A DNA stretch of 64,000 bases from an uncultured Spirochaetaceae bacterium. Its GTDB lineage: Bacteria > Spirochaetota > Spirochaetia > Sphaerochaetales > Sphaerochaetaceae. Below are positions 44,916 through 53,789 of this stretch, piece after piece (within the stretch, counting starts at the first letter, position 1; every line of letters starts with the position of its first letter). The notes below the pieces were generated by a model. That model ran no database searches, was not told where the DNA came from, and saw only the letters and a list, made by a program, of their open reading frames with translations. Both the position numbers and the translations under genes were made by a program. Where the stretch lies: positions 1-64,000 of the forward strand of contig OMYY01000001.1 in NCBI GenBank assembly GCA_900315435.1. Direction: 5' to 3'.

Positions 44916-46784
44916 ATGCAGATACTCTTTGGTGGATACAGCCAGATAAGCGCAGGCACCCCTCATAGCGTCTATGAGCGGGTGCTTGAGTCTGTGCTCA
45001 AACCGCTGCTGACTTTGATCTACCACTCGAGTGACGCATCCTTTTCTCTCGCCCTTTCCGGGGCTGAGATGGAATGGCTCGACACTTCGCACCCCGAGGT
45101 CAACATGTTGATCCGCGACCTGGTCAAGAAGGGAAGGGTCAACATGATTGGTGGTACCTACTGGCAGGGAATCCTCTCCTTGTTGGCGCCAAAGGACCGC
45201 AACGCCCAGATCGAGAAGGCGACCACCGAAATCCGCAGGACCTACGGGGAGCGGACCAACAGCTGTTTCTGCTATGGGCAGGTGTTCTCTCCCTACCTGC
45301 TCAACACCCTCTCGCTCTGCGACATGTCCAGAATTCTGATCGGTCCCTGCAGCGGCAGTTGCAGCTTGGGTTGCGAAGAGCCCTTTGTCATGCACGAGCT
45401 GGACAAGCGGATGGTGGTTCTCCCGATTTCCAGCATGGCCAGCGCCTTGACCAAGAAATATGCCCAGCAGGCCATTTCCTTCGCCGTCTATCTGAAGGAG
45501 ATGGAGATGTTGGTCCGGCAGGAAGAGGAAAAGGACCTGATTTGCTTTCTCAACCTGGACCAACTGTCCGAGGGAGGAATCCAGGCTGAGGAGACGGTCG
45601 AGCTGTGCAGGCTTTTCTTCTCACAACACCCGGTCGCCATCGATGCTTTCGACGGAACCAAACGTGTCGGCTATCAGTGCGACGGCTGGTATGGGGATGA
45701 TTGCCAGCACTTCGGGGTACCCTGCTTCAACACCCTTTTCCAGAGGGACGAGACGATGGGGCAGCTGTATGGGCGGTATGTGGTGTTCAACGAGATCGCC
45801 AAGAACTACAAGCGCAACCGCGAGGTGAAAAAGCAGATCGAGAAGTACGCGAACAAGGCGGGGACCGGTTCCCCCTACATCATGGACGCCTCGGCCTCCA
45901 TGCTCCGGCAGGAGACAAAGCAGTATTTTTCCCGGCAGATCAGCGAGGCGGAAAACCTGCTTTCCCGCGAGATGGATTTCCAGTTTCCGGAAGTCTTTGA
46001 TTACAACAGGGATGGGATTGACGAGTATCGTTGCTCCAGCAAGAACCTGAGGTGTCTTTTCAGCCCAAAGGGCGGTTCGGTAGTCGAAATCTCCTATCTG
46101 CTGACCGGAAACAACTTCGCCATGGCAGGCCTTCCGCTACGTGACTGCGGAAAGGTCAATTCCTCGTTCGCTCACGGTGAGGGAATCCGCATGCCGCTGA
46201 TGACCGACATCGTCCTCAAGGAAGGACAGGATCCCACGACCCTCGATTTGGGACCCGAGTCCTCTGGCGACCTGTCACGCCATATGTATATCGTCGACGA
46301 GAGCCAAGGCGTGAAAGGGGAGTACGGCTTCTCGATCAAGCACGGAAACCTGCTGGTCGACAAGCGTTACCGGCTCAAGCAGAACACCCTGATCGCCGAC
46401 ATATCCCTCACCCACATCGGCAAAGAGGGGCCCGCCAAGGGTTCCTATGGGCTTTCCTGTCCGATCACGGTGCTTCCTGACCACGATGAGGTTTCCATTA
46501 CCGTCAACGAGGAGCCGGTCAGAAGATACCGTCCTTCCAGTGATGCGGAACAGGTGGTCGAGCACGTCCATTCCTCTCGCGCGGTCGGGATGATGACGGC
46601 GACACTTTTCAGCCCGATGGCCTACACGTTGGTCAAGGAACGTGTCTCGATCCACACCCGCACGGTTCTCGGTGACGAGGATATCACGCTGTTCCACCTG
46701 ATGGTGCCTCTCTGGAACTTCAACCTGAAACCTGGCGAAAGCGTCACGTACCATCTTGGTTTCCGCATCGAGAAGAACAGCTGA
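44916..46784 (+). CDS. GH57-like protein, probably catalytically inactive
   Basis: 622 residues that follow the layout of GH57 4-alpha-glucanotransferases: an N-terminal barrel (ALSGAEMEWLDTSHPE, then VNMIGGTYWQGILSLLAPKDR), a central part and a DUF1926-type C-terminal beta domain. Key residues differ. The N-terminal His-Gln-Pro motif is replaced by GGYSQIS, and the strand that should carry the nucleophile Glu (family text TERVW) reads YGQVF at 120-124, with Gly121 in its place. The acid/base region is also altered (FLNLDQLSEGG). It may bind rather than cleave alpha-glucans. It starts 6 bases after rnfB and may share that transcript. Confidence 0.75.
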   Translation: MQILFGGYSQISAGTPHSVYERVLESVLKPLLTLIYHSSDASFSLALSGAEMEWLDTSHPEVNMLIRDLVKKGRVNMIGGTYWQGILSLLAPKDRNAQIEKATTEIRRTYGERTNSCFCYGQVFSPYLLNTLSLCDMSRILIGPCSGSCSLGCEEPFVMHELDKRMVVLPISSMASALTKKYAQQAISFAVYLKEMEMLVRQEEEKDLICFLNLDQLSEGGIQAEETVELCRLFFSQHPVAIDAFDGTKRVGYQCDGWYGDDCQHFGVPCFNTLFQRDETMGQLYGRYVVFNEIAKNYKRNREVKKQIEKYANKAGTGSPYIMDASASMLRQETKQYFSRQISEAENLLSREMDFQFPEVFDYNRDGIDEYRCSSKNLRCLFSPKGGSVVEISYLLTGNNFAMAGLPLRDCGKVNSSFAHGEGIRMPLMTDIVLKEGQDPTTLDLGPESSGDLSRHMYIVDESQGVKGEYGFSIKHGNLLVDKRYRLKQNTLIADISLTHIGKEGPAKGSYGLSCPITVLPDHDEVSITVNEEPVRRYRPSSDAEQVVEHVHSSRAVGMMTATLFSPMAYTLVKERVSIHTRTVLGDEDITLFHLMVPLWNFNLKPGESVTYHLGFRIEKNS

Positions 46785-46790
46785 GGTTTG

Positions 46791-46820
46791 TTGCATCTTT
46801 TCCCTCCCATCAAGTATGAT
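46791..46820 (+). promoter_or_regulatory. Promoter of prfB
   Basis: TTGCAT (46791-46796) and TATGAT (46815-46820) are 18 bases apart, about 31 bases before the prfB ATG. Confidence 0.55.
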
Positions 46821-46851
46821 GGGTACATCATTATCAATAAGGAAGTCGTCT

Positions 46852-47971
46852 ATGTTTATCCAGAATAAAGCCATGTTTGAAACCATCAAGGAAGAAGCGT
46901 ACCAAGAATGGAGGCGTCTTTGACAACTCCGACATCAAGAACCAGATCGCGCAACTCGAGGCCCAGACAGCCCAGGACGGCTTCTGGAACGACAAGGAAA
47001 ACGCAAACAAGCTTTTCGGCAAGCTCTCTGACCTGAAGAATTCCTATGAGCCTTGGAAAGAGCTGGTCGCGAAGGTCGACGAGACGCAGGAGCTGATTGA
47101 CCTGTATGCCTCCGAACCCGACGATCCGGACACCCAGGCGCAGATCGACAAGCAGATCCAGGACCTGAACGAGGATTTCCAGAAGCTCAGGCTGAAGACC
47201 ATGCTCTCGGGCAAGTTCGACAAGAACAACTGCTTTCTCTCCATCCATGCAGGCGCCGGCGGGACCGAGGCTTGCGACTGGGCCGGCATGCTGGAACGCA
47301 TGTACCTGCGCTACTGTGAGCGCAACGGCTTGAAAGCCGAGGTCGAGGACGAGCTGGAGGACGAGGAAGGTGGCGGCATCAAGAGCTGCACCATCCATAT
47401 CGTGGGCGATTACGCCTACGGCTATCTGAAGGGGGAGGCGGGCGTCCACCGTCTGGTCCGTATCAGTCCTTTCGACGCTGCCAAGCGCCGTCATACTTCG
47501 TTCAGTTCCGTCTATGTCTCTCCGGAAGTCAACGACGACATCGAGATCGAGCTGAAGCCCGAGGACTATCGTCTGGACACCTACCGCTCCGGTGGTGCCG
47601 GTGGCCAGCACGTCAACAAGACCGATAGCGCCGTCCGTATCACCCATTATGCCACCGGTATTGTCGTCCAGTGCCAGAACGAGCGTTCCCAGTACATGAA
47701 CAAGGATATGGCCTTCAAGATGCTCCGCGCCAAGCTGTACGAGTACTACGAGCAAAAACGCAAGGAAGAGCACGACAAGAATGCCATCGCCAAGAAGGAG
47801 ATCGCGTGGGGCAGCCAGATCCGCAGCTATGTCTTCCAGCCCTATACGATGGTCAAGGACCATCGCACCAACTTCTCTGTCGGCAATATCCAGGCGGTCA
47901 TGGATGGCGACATCCAGCCCTTCATCGAGAGCTTCCTTGTCTGGAACAAGGAAAACGGGGTGCTCGATTGA
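46852..47971 (+). CDS. prfB: Peptide chain release factor 2 with programmed +1 frameshift
   Basis: RF2 reads UAA and UGA stop codons. Translation starts at ATG 46852 behind AAGGA. After 23 codons it meets CTT-TGA at 46918-46923, preceded by an internal GGAGG three bases upstream. Skipping one base continues in the frame from GAC 46922 to 47971, for about 372 residues. This is the classical RF2 autoregulatory site: low RF2 favours the shift. The protein shows the SPF discriminator (RISPFDAAKRR) and the catalytic GGQ (RSGGAGGQHVNKT). Reading from the downstream ATG at 46877 would miss the real N-terminus. Confidence 0.95.
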
Positions 47972-49194
47972 GGCATCGATGGCTGACGCTCGCGCTCACC
48001 ATGCTTTCCTGCGCTTCCTTGTGTGCCGCCGACTGGCGGATCGCCAGCATCACGGCGAATGAGGAAGCGGGCGCATTCCATGCGTTGGTTGTCCGTCAGG
48101 TCGGCCACCATCTGACCCAATCCACCCTCCATTATTCCGGTTGGGAGGCCGAAAGGGGAAGGCAGGAGCGGGAGTGGGCGGTCTGGCAGTCTTGGTCGAA
48201 GGCCTATGAATCCCTGACGCTTCCCTCGTGGGGGGAAGCGTCTTCTGTCTCTACAGACACCTTCCCTATGGAGGTCGAGCTGACCGAGGTCACTCCTGAC
48301 CAGACGCTTCTGTCCCTCGCAGAGGAAGGAAATCTTTCCTGGTTTTGCGATGCCTATGGCTATGACGAGGTGCTGCTTGACGAGACCACGAGTGTCGGCG
48401 GAAGGGTGCGCTGCCGTCTTTCCAGCTACGTGCGGGCGACCGATCAGCTTACCTTGCTGGTCGACAGGTTGAGTTTCCGGGAGGACGCAAGCGACCTGAC
48501 CAGCGACGTCGTCCTGGCATTGCTGGGTACCCATCGGCAGGATCCGGTCAGCGCGATCGTCCTTTCCGGCGCTCCCCCCGCGGTGGCGGTCACGGTGGAC
48601 GGTGTTTCCTCCCAAAGGGACGCCTTCCTTGTGGTCCTTCCTCCTGGCCGCCATACCATCGGCTTGAGTGCCAACGGGTATGAGCCCAGGAACGTGGAGG
48701 TGGAATGTCTGTCTGGCCAGAGCCTGGATCTGGATGCGACGCTCCAGCAGGCCCGCCTTGCCTCGCTTTCTGCGGCGAGCAGGCAGGGAGTGGTCACCTG
48801 GTTTGTCGACGGAACCAAGCAAGGGACCGCATCATCGCTGACCTTGGAGGATCCGACGCTTCCGTTGCTGGTCACCGCACAAAAGGATGGTTTTGCGACC
48901 TTGAGCCACCAGCTGACCAAGGAGCGGGGAATCGTCGATTTTCAGTTGAGCAGGGATTGGACGCGGGATCCCAACCTTTCCCGCAGGGTGCAGAAACAGT
49001 TCTACAATGCCTTTGTATCGCTGATCTTCAGTGTGGGTTTGACGCTTGCGTATCCCACTTTGTATAACGTATATGGGGATGGAGATTACCTGAGCGGGGG
49101 TCTCTATGTCGCGTTCCAAGGGGCTGCTGTCATGAGCGCCATCAGCCTTGTCCGCTCCCTGTTCACCTATTCGGTGACCACCATGCAGCATTGA
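47968..49194 (+). CDS. Exported PEGA-domain protein
   Basis: 408 residues from a TTG that overlaps the prfB stop as TTGA. That start gives a good signal peptide (MRHRWLTLALTMLSCASLCA before ADW). A PEGA repeat lies near 203-258 (VAVTVDGV, then LPPGRHTIGLSANGYEP), with a second weaker one after it. Two hydrophobic segments near the C-terminus (about 340-360 and 375-400) suggest membrane attachment. PEGA domains are surface or periplasmic beta modules. The function is unknown. Position between prfB and ftsY suggests only co-expression. Confidence 0.75.
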   Translation: MRHRWLTLALTMLSCASLCAADWRIASITANEEAGAFHALVVRQVGHHLTQSTLHYSGWEAERGRQEREWAVWQSWSKAYESLTLPSWGEASSVSTDTFPMEVELTEVTPDQTLLSLAEEGNLSWFCDAYGYDEVLLDETTSVGGRVRCRLSSYVRATDQLTLLVDRLSFREDASDLTSDVVLALLGTHRQDPVSAIVLSGAPPAVAVTVDGVSSQRDAFLVVLPPGRHTIGLSANGYEPRNVEVECLSGQSLDLDATLQQARLASLSAASRQGVVTWFVDGTKQGTASSLTLEDPTLPLLVTAQKDGFATLSHQLTKERGIVDFQLSRDWTRDPNLSRRVQKQFYNAFVSLIFSVGLTLAYPTLYNVYGDGDYLSGGLYVAFQGAAVMSAISLVRSLFTYSVTTMQH

Positions 49195-49216
49195 TTGCCA
49201 AGAAAAGGACGACGAA

Positions 49217-50092
49217 ATGTTCAGACAATTTGGAGAGAAGCTCAAGGCGCTGTTCAGCCGCAAGACCTTTGACGAGAACTACTTCGAGGAGCTGGAGGAC
49301 CTTCTGATCGAGGGAGACCTCGGTCCCAAGATGGCCGGGCAGATCAGCGATGAGGTGCACGAGGCGGCCAAAAGCGCCAGACCGAAGAGCAACGAGGAAC
49401 TGCAGTTGCTGGTAAAGTCGTTGCTGAGGGACAAGGTGAAGAGCTTTGTGCCGGTCGTGGACGACAAGAGTCCCACCGTGTTCCTGATCCTCGGGGTCAA
49501 CGGAGTGGGCAAGACCACCAGCATCGCCAAGCTGGCCCATCTGTACCAGAAACAGGGCCACGAGGTGGTCCTCTGCGCTGGCGACACGTTCCGCGCGGCC
49601 GCTATCGAACAGTTGGAGGTCCACGCCAAACGCCTGGGGGTACGCATCATCGAGCAAAAGAACGGAACCGACCCGGGGAGTGTCGTCTATGACGCGATTA
49701 CCAGTGCCCAGGCGAAGGGAAAGGGCCTTTTGCTTGTCGACACCGCCGGCCGCATGCACACCAAGGAGAACCTGGTCCGCGAGCTGGCGAAGATCGACAA
49801 GGTGATCCGCGGCCGGGGCATCGATGACGCGCACTACAAGAAGTTCCTGGTAATCGACAGCACCACCGGTCAGAACGGGGTCAGCCAGGCGGAGCTCTTC
49901 AATGCGGCGGTTCCGCTGGACGGGCTGATCCTGACCAAATACGACAGCCTTTCCAAAGGCGGCGCGCTGGTCCAGATCGGCGACAAGCTGGGCATCCCCG
50001 TCTCCTTCGTCGGGACTGGGGAGGGGTATGACGACCTCCATCCCTTCGACAGCGAGGAGTTCCTCGACACGCTGGTGGGACTCCAGCACTGA
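49217..50092 (+). CDS. ftsY: Signal recognition particle receptor FtsY
   Basis: 291 residues with NG domains only; the acidic N-terminal A region of enteric FtsY is absent. G1 is GVNGVGKT at 93-100, DTFRAAAIEQL near 123-133, G3 DTAGR at 175-179 and G4 TKYD later. It docks Ffh-ribosome complexes at the membrane. Its partner ffh is at 5260. It is followed by an exported protein and an ABC exporter. Confidence 0.96.
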   Translation: MFRQFGEKLKALFSRKTFDENYFEELEDLLIEGDLGPKMAGQISDEVHEAAKSARPKSNEELQLLVKSLLRDKVKSFVPVVDDKSPTVFLILGVNGVGKTTSIAKLAHLYQKQGHEVVLCAGDTFRAAAIEQLEVHAKRLGVRIIEQKNGTDPGSVVYDAITSAQAKGKGLLLVDTAGRMHTKENLVRELAKIDKVIRGRGIDDAHYKKFLVIDSTTGQNGVSQAELFNAAVPLDGLILTKYDSLSKGGALVQIGDKLGIPVSFVGTGEGYDDLHPFDSEEFLDTLVGLQH

Positions 50093-50093
50093 C

Positions 50094-50873
50094 ATGCGCT
50101 TGGCGGTGGCGGCAGCTTTGATCCTGGCTCTTCACCCTCTTTCCGGGGCGAGCGTCCAGGCAGGCGTGCGCTATCGCCCGGACGGATCGCTCTTGGAGCG
50201 GACGACAGGGGAAGGGAAGGAGCAGTTCTCCTACGACCCGGACGGCCGCCTGGTGCAAGTGCGTCTTACCGGAGCCGACGGCCTCGAGAGCATCACCTGG
50301 TACAGCTACGATTTGCGTACCGGGCGTCTCGCCTTGGTGCAGGAAGCCGACTCAGTCACTTGGTTCGACAATCGGGAGATAATCTCTCTTGCCGACGGCA
50401 ATTCCTTCGAGCAGTTTGAGAAACTGGGAGATTCCTATTATTTGCGCAGCCACATCGTCGACGGCATGGCTGACCGAAGGCAAGGTACGGTCACCATCGA
50501 CGAGGAGGGGAACCTGGTCCATCAGCGGCAGGAAGACGACAGGACCATCACCGAAGTCTACGACAGGAAGGGAAATCTGGTCGAGGAGACGGTCACCCAA
50601 GGGGGAATCGTCACCCAGAAGAGCGAGCGGAGCTACGACGAGACCGGACTGCTGGTCTCGGATACCATCTCCTATGGGGACGGCAGGAAGGAGCAGATGC
50701 GCTATGAGAAAGGTATCCTGACGGAGCAGGTGGACTTGCAGGACGGGAAGGTCGTGAAGGAGACACGTTTTCTCCCCGCCCGGGTGGAGACGGTCTACTC
50801 GGAAGGGCTGCCCTATGCGAGGATTACCTACAAGGCGGATGGCCGGAGTGTCGGAAAGGTGGAGTATCTATGA
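50094..50873 (+). CDS. Exported protein with YD-like beta repeats
   Basis: 259 residues with a signal peptide (MRLAVAAALILALHPLSGA, cleaved near ASVQA). The mature part repeats a short beta unit of the form Y-D-x2-G-x-L (FSYDPDGRLVQ, VTIDEEGNLV, EVYDRKGNLVEE, RSYDETGLLV), like small RHS/YD modules. It begins 2 bases after ftsY and overlaps the permease gene downstream by ATGA, so it is probably a periplasmic partner of that ABC system. That role is inference. Confidence 0.7.
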   Translation: MRLAVAAALILALHPLSGASVQAGVRYRPDGSLLERTTGEGKEQFSYDPDGRLVQVRLTGADGLESITWYSYDLRTGRLALVQEADSVTWFDNREIISLADGNSFEQFEKLGDSYYLRSHIVDGMADRRQGTVTIDEEGNLVHQRQEDDRTITEVYDRKGNLVEETVTQGGIVTQKSERSYDETGLLVSDTISYGDGRKEQMRYEKGILTEQVDLQDGKVVKETRFLPARVETVYSEGLPYARITYKADGRSVGKVEYL

Positions 50874-51997
50874 ACGTCAGACGTCTGCTGGTCGCCCGCT
50901 ACGGTTTTTCTCCAGAAAACCACCACCGCCAGAGCAATATCCGCATCGTCATCTCCCTTGCCTTTTCCATGGCGGCCATGCTGGTCATCCTTTCGGCCAT
51001 GCACGCCCTCGCCAGCGCCCGTCTCTCGGATATCCGTACCTACGAGACCTTTGACCTGCAGGTGCCGGTCGCGGACAGACAGGCAGGAGAGCTCCTTGTC
51101 AAAGAGCTTGACGTCCAGGATCACATCGACGCATTCCTGGTCGCGGAGGAGCCGGCCTTGCTGAGCGGGGGTGCCGGGAACCGGATGGTCCGGATCCGCT
51201 ATCTGCCCAGAGATCTTGCCTGGTACGACAACTTGTCCTTGCAGGGGGAAAAGGGATGGATGCCTTCCTCGCTTGTCGCATGGAAATGTGGGTTTTCGAT
51301 TGGAGGGGTGATGGAGATCTCGACAATCGGGCAGGGGAAGCAGGCCAGGGTGGTGCCCAGGCGGGCTAGCCACCAGGTCTCCGGCACCTTCGCCAGCAGG
51401 GACGCCACTCTGGATTCCCAGTACGTCCTGGCATCGATCGACGAGGCTCCGCCGACCGCCTCGTGGTTTGTCGCGGTGGTGACCGACCTGGATACCGCAC
51501 GGGTCAAACGGCTGATTGCCAAGGCGCATCCGGACTTGGATCCTCAATCCTGGAAGGATTTGCGTTCTTCGCTCTACGGGGCGCTCCGGCTGGAACAGCT
51601 GGTGGTCCGTTTCGTATTTCTGGTCTTGCTCCTCGTCATCCTCCTTTCGGTCCGGCGTGGAAATGAACGGCTGGTCAGCCGCAAGCGGCGGGAAATCGGG
51701 ACATTGCTTTCCATGGGGTTGTCCAAACGTTCCCTTGTCGCCGTGTTTCTGGAGGAAAGCCTGGCTTCCACGTTGCTCGGGCTCCTTTTGGGACTCCTTC
51801 TGGGCTGTGGGGTCATGCATGTGGTCAACAGGATGGGCGGCACTGCCTTGCTCTATGGCCTGCCTGTCCTTAAGGTCGACTGGATGCCCACCATCCTGGT
51901 TTCCTTGTCTGTGTTTGCCGGATCCTTGCTCATGGCCTTCCTTGGCATGCACAGGACTGTTTCCCTTTCGTTGATGGAGATGTTGCGCGATGACTGA
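50870..51997 (+). CDS. ABC exporter permease (LolC/LolE-like)
   Basis: 375 residues. One N-terminal membrane segment (about 25-48) is followed by a large periplasmic domain to about 245, then three segments near 247-265, 295-320 and 340-362. That is the FtsX/LolC layout. The KRREIGTLLSMGLSKRSLVAVFLEES coupling block, read in two pieces, is typical of this type. It probably extracts lipoproteins from the inner membrane with its two neighbours, as in LolCDE. It overlaps the ATPase gene by 8 bases. Confidence 0.85.
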   Translation: MNVRRLLVARYGFSPENHHRQSNIRIVISLAFSMAAMLVILSAMHALASARLSDIRTYETFDLQVPVADRQAGELLVKELDVQDHIDAFLVAEEPALLSGGAGNRMVRIRYLPRDLAWYDNLSLQGEKGWMPSSLVAWKCGFSIGGVMEISTIGQGKQARVVPRRASHQVSGTFASRDATLDSQYVLASIDEAPPTASWFVAVVTDLDTARVKRLIAKAHPDLDPQSWKDLRSSLYGALRLEQLVVRFVFLVLLLVILLSVRRGNERLVSRKRREIGTLLSMGLSKRSLVAVFLEESLASTLLGLLLGLLLGCGVMHVVNRMGGTALLYGLPVLKVDWMPTILVSLSVFAGSLLMAFLGMHRTVSLSLMEMLRDD

Positions 51998-52667
51998 ATA
52001 TGTGCTGGAAGCTTACGGAATCACCAAGTCCTATCCCGAGGCGAACGGACAGCTCCTCCCGATCCTGAAAGGAGTAGATGTGTGCCTCGAGCGTGGAAAG
52101 AGCTATGCGATTGTCGGCAATAGCGGGAGCGGCAAAAGCACGTTGCTGGAAATCCTGGCGACCTTGCTGCCTGCGGATTCCGGAACCCTCTCCATCATGG
52201 AACGTGATGTGAAGAGCCTGAATCCCGCGGCTCTCGCCACCTTGCGCAACCGTGCCCTGGGATTCATTTTCCAGAACAGCCAGCTGCTGGGGGATTTCAA
52301 TGCCTTGGAGAATGTGATGATGCCGCTGTTGATCAAGGGGGAAAACGCGTCTGATGCGAAGCGGAGGGCGACGGACCTCTTGGTGCGGGTCGGGCTTGAC
52401 CAGCGGCTATGCCACAACCCCGACCAGCTCTCCGGTGGCGAGCGGCAACGGGTGGCCGTCGCCCGTGCCCTTGCCTGTCGACCTGCCATTGTCTTTGCCG
52501 ATGAGCCGACGGGAAGTCTGGATGAGAGGAATGCCAAGGTGGTGGAGGATCTGCTGCTTGATTTGGCCGGGGAAGGAAGGTTCACCCTTCTTCTGGTGAC
52601 CCACAACAGGCTCTTTGCCGAACGGACCGACCAGGTCTGGCATCTTCGTGAAGGAGTACTTGCATGA
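51990..52667 (+). CDS. ABC exporter ATPase (LolD-like)
   Basis: 225 residues. Walker A GNSGSGKS is at 43-50, followed by a Q-loop in FIFQNSQLL, the signature LSGGERQRVAVARAL near 149 and Walker B AIVFADEPTGSLDERN. The text is closest to the LolD/MacB group. It is sandwiched between two permease genes, overlapping both, which suggests one complex. Confidence 0.92.
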   Translation: MTEYVLEAYGITKSYPEANGQLLPILKGVDVCLERGKSYAIVGNSGSGKSTLLEILATLLPADSGTLSIMERDVKSLNPAALATLRNRALGFIFQNSQLLGDFNALENVMMPLLIKGENASDAKRRATDLLVRVGLDQRLCHNPDQLSGGERQRVAVARALACRPAIVFADEPTGSLDERNAKVVEDLLLDLAGEGRFTLLLVTHNRLFAERTDQVWHLREGVLA

Positions 52668-53755
52668 CGTTCCAGGGACTGGTTTCAAGCCATATGTGCC
52701 GGGAGCGGAAACTTCGGGGGCAGTTTGTCCTGTTGTTGCTGATTTCCTTTCTGGTGAGCTATGGACTGGTCTTTGTCAACTCGATGGTCGAGGGGATCCA
52801 GCAACGATATGTGATGCTGGGGGACGGGGAGATCACCATCCAAGGAGCCTATCCGGAGGGGGAGCAGGTGGTGCTTGCGTCTGCCTTGATCTATGGGACC
52901 GACGCGGTCAAGCCAATCGCGCTGAAAGGGGTAGGAGCCGGGTATTTTTCCGATGAGCGGAAGGCTGCCCTTCGCTCGCTTTCCTTTGCAGGGGAGCAGG
53001 ATGCCCACAGCGTGACGCTTGGCAGGACCTTGGCAACCGAGCTGGGACTCCGCCTCGGAGACCGTGCCTTGGTCGTGATTGCCTTCGAGGACAGTTTCCG
53101 GCCGGTGCTGTGCAAGGTAGGCGGCATCTACGATTCGGGTTACGCCGAGCTGGATGCCAATCTCGCGTTTCTGCCATCCAAGGCATTGGACCCCTATGGA
53201 TTTCCCGTCCAGACCGAGTTGGTCGTTGGAAAGGGATTGGAACAGACTTTGGATCGGATCAGAAAGGAAGGGTATTCCGCCCGTGCCTGGTACGAGGAAG
53301 AGGATGACCTGGTGGAAAACCTGGTCACGAGCCGGAAACTGATTCTGGTTGTCTTCTGTGTCATCATCCTGCTTGCCGCCTATTTCGCCAGCGAGTTCGC
53401 CTCGGTCTTGATCTATGACCGGCGAAGGGACATCGCCCTGCTTTCCTTGTTGGGAAGCACGCACCGTTCGATCATGAGGGCATTCATCCGTGGTATCTGC
53501 ATTTTGGAGAGCGCGGCCGTCTTCCTAGGGCTTGTCCTCGGTATTGCCGTCTCTTTTCTTTCCCGTCCCCTGCTGGGAGCCGTCGCCGACTACGGGTTTC
53601 CTTCGCTGACCTATTACTTGCTGACCTTCACCATCAAGGTGCCGTTCGGACAGCTGGTGCTCGTCACCCTTTTCCTGCTTGCCGCTTCGGTGGTTTCGGC
53701 AACCATCGGTATTCGTGGAATCCGGAGAATAGAACCTCTTTCGCTGGTTGCATAA
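52664..53755 (+). CDS. ABC exporter permease (LolC/LolE-like), second subunit
   Basis: 363 residues with the same layout as the permease at 50870: an N-terminal segment (about 20-40), a periplasmic domain, then three segments near 225-245, 275-300 and 330-355. It also has the RRRDIALLSLLGSTHRSIM-type coupling stretch (here DRRRDIALLSLLGSTHRS). The two different permeases plus one ATPase match a LolCDE arrangement. It overlaps the ATPase gene by ATGA. Confidence 0.85.
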   Translation: MTFQGLVSSHMCRERKLRGQFVLLLLISFLVSYGLVFVNSMVEGIQQRYVMLGDGEITIQGAYPEGEQVVLASALIYGTDAVKPIALKGVGAGYFSDERKAALRSLSFAGEQDAHSVTLGRTLATELGLRLGDRALVVIAFEDSFRPVLCKVGGIYDSGYAELDANLAFLPSKALDPYGFPVQTELVVGKGLEQTLDRIRKEGYSARAWYEEEDDLVENLVTSRKLILVVFCVIILLAAYFASEFASVLIYDRRRDIALLSLLGSTHRSIMRAFIRGICILESAAVFLGLVLGIAVSFLSRPLLGAVADYGFPSLTYYLLTFTIKVPFGQLVLVTLFLLAASVVSATIGIRGIRRIEPLSLVA

Positions 53756-53783
53756 GGACAGAGAAGCCCCCTTTTGCTATACT
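53755..53783 (+). promoter_or_regulatory. Promoter of rnz, leaderless arrangement
   Basis: AGGACA (53755-53760) and TATACT (53778-53783) are 17 bases apart. The -10 box ends 6 bases before the ATG, and there is no Shine-Dalgarno sequence. Confidence 0.5.
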
Positions 53784-53789
53784 GTCGGC

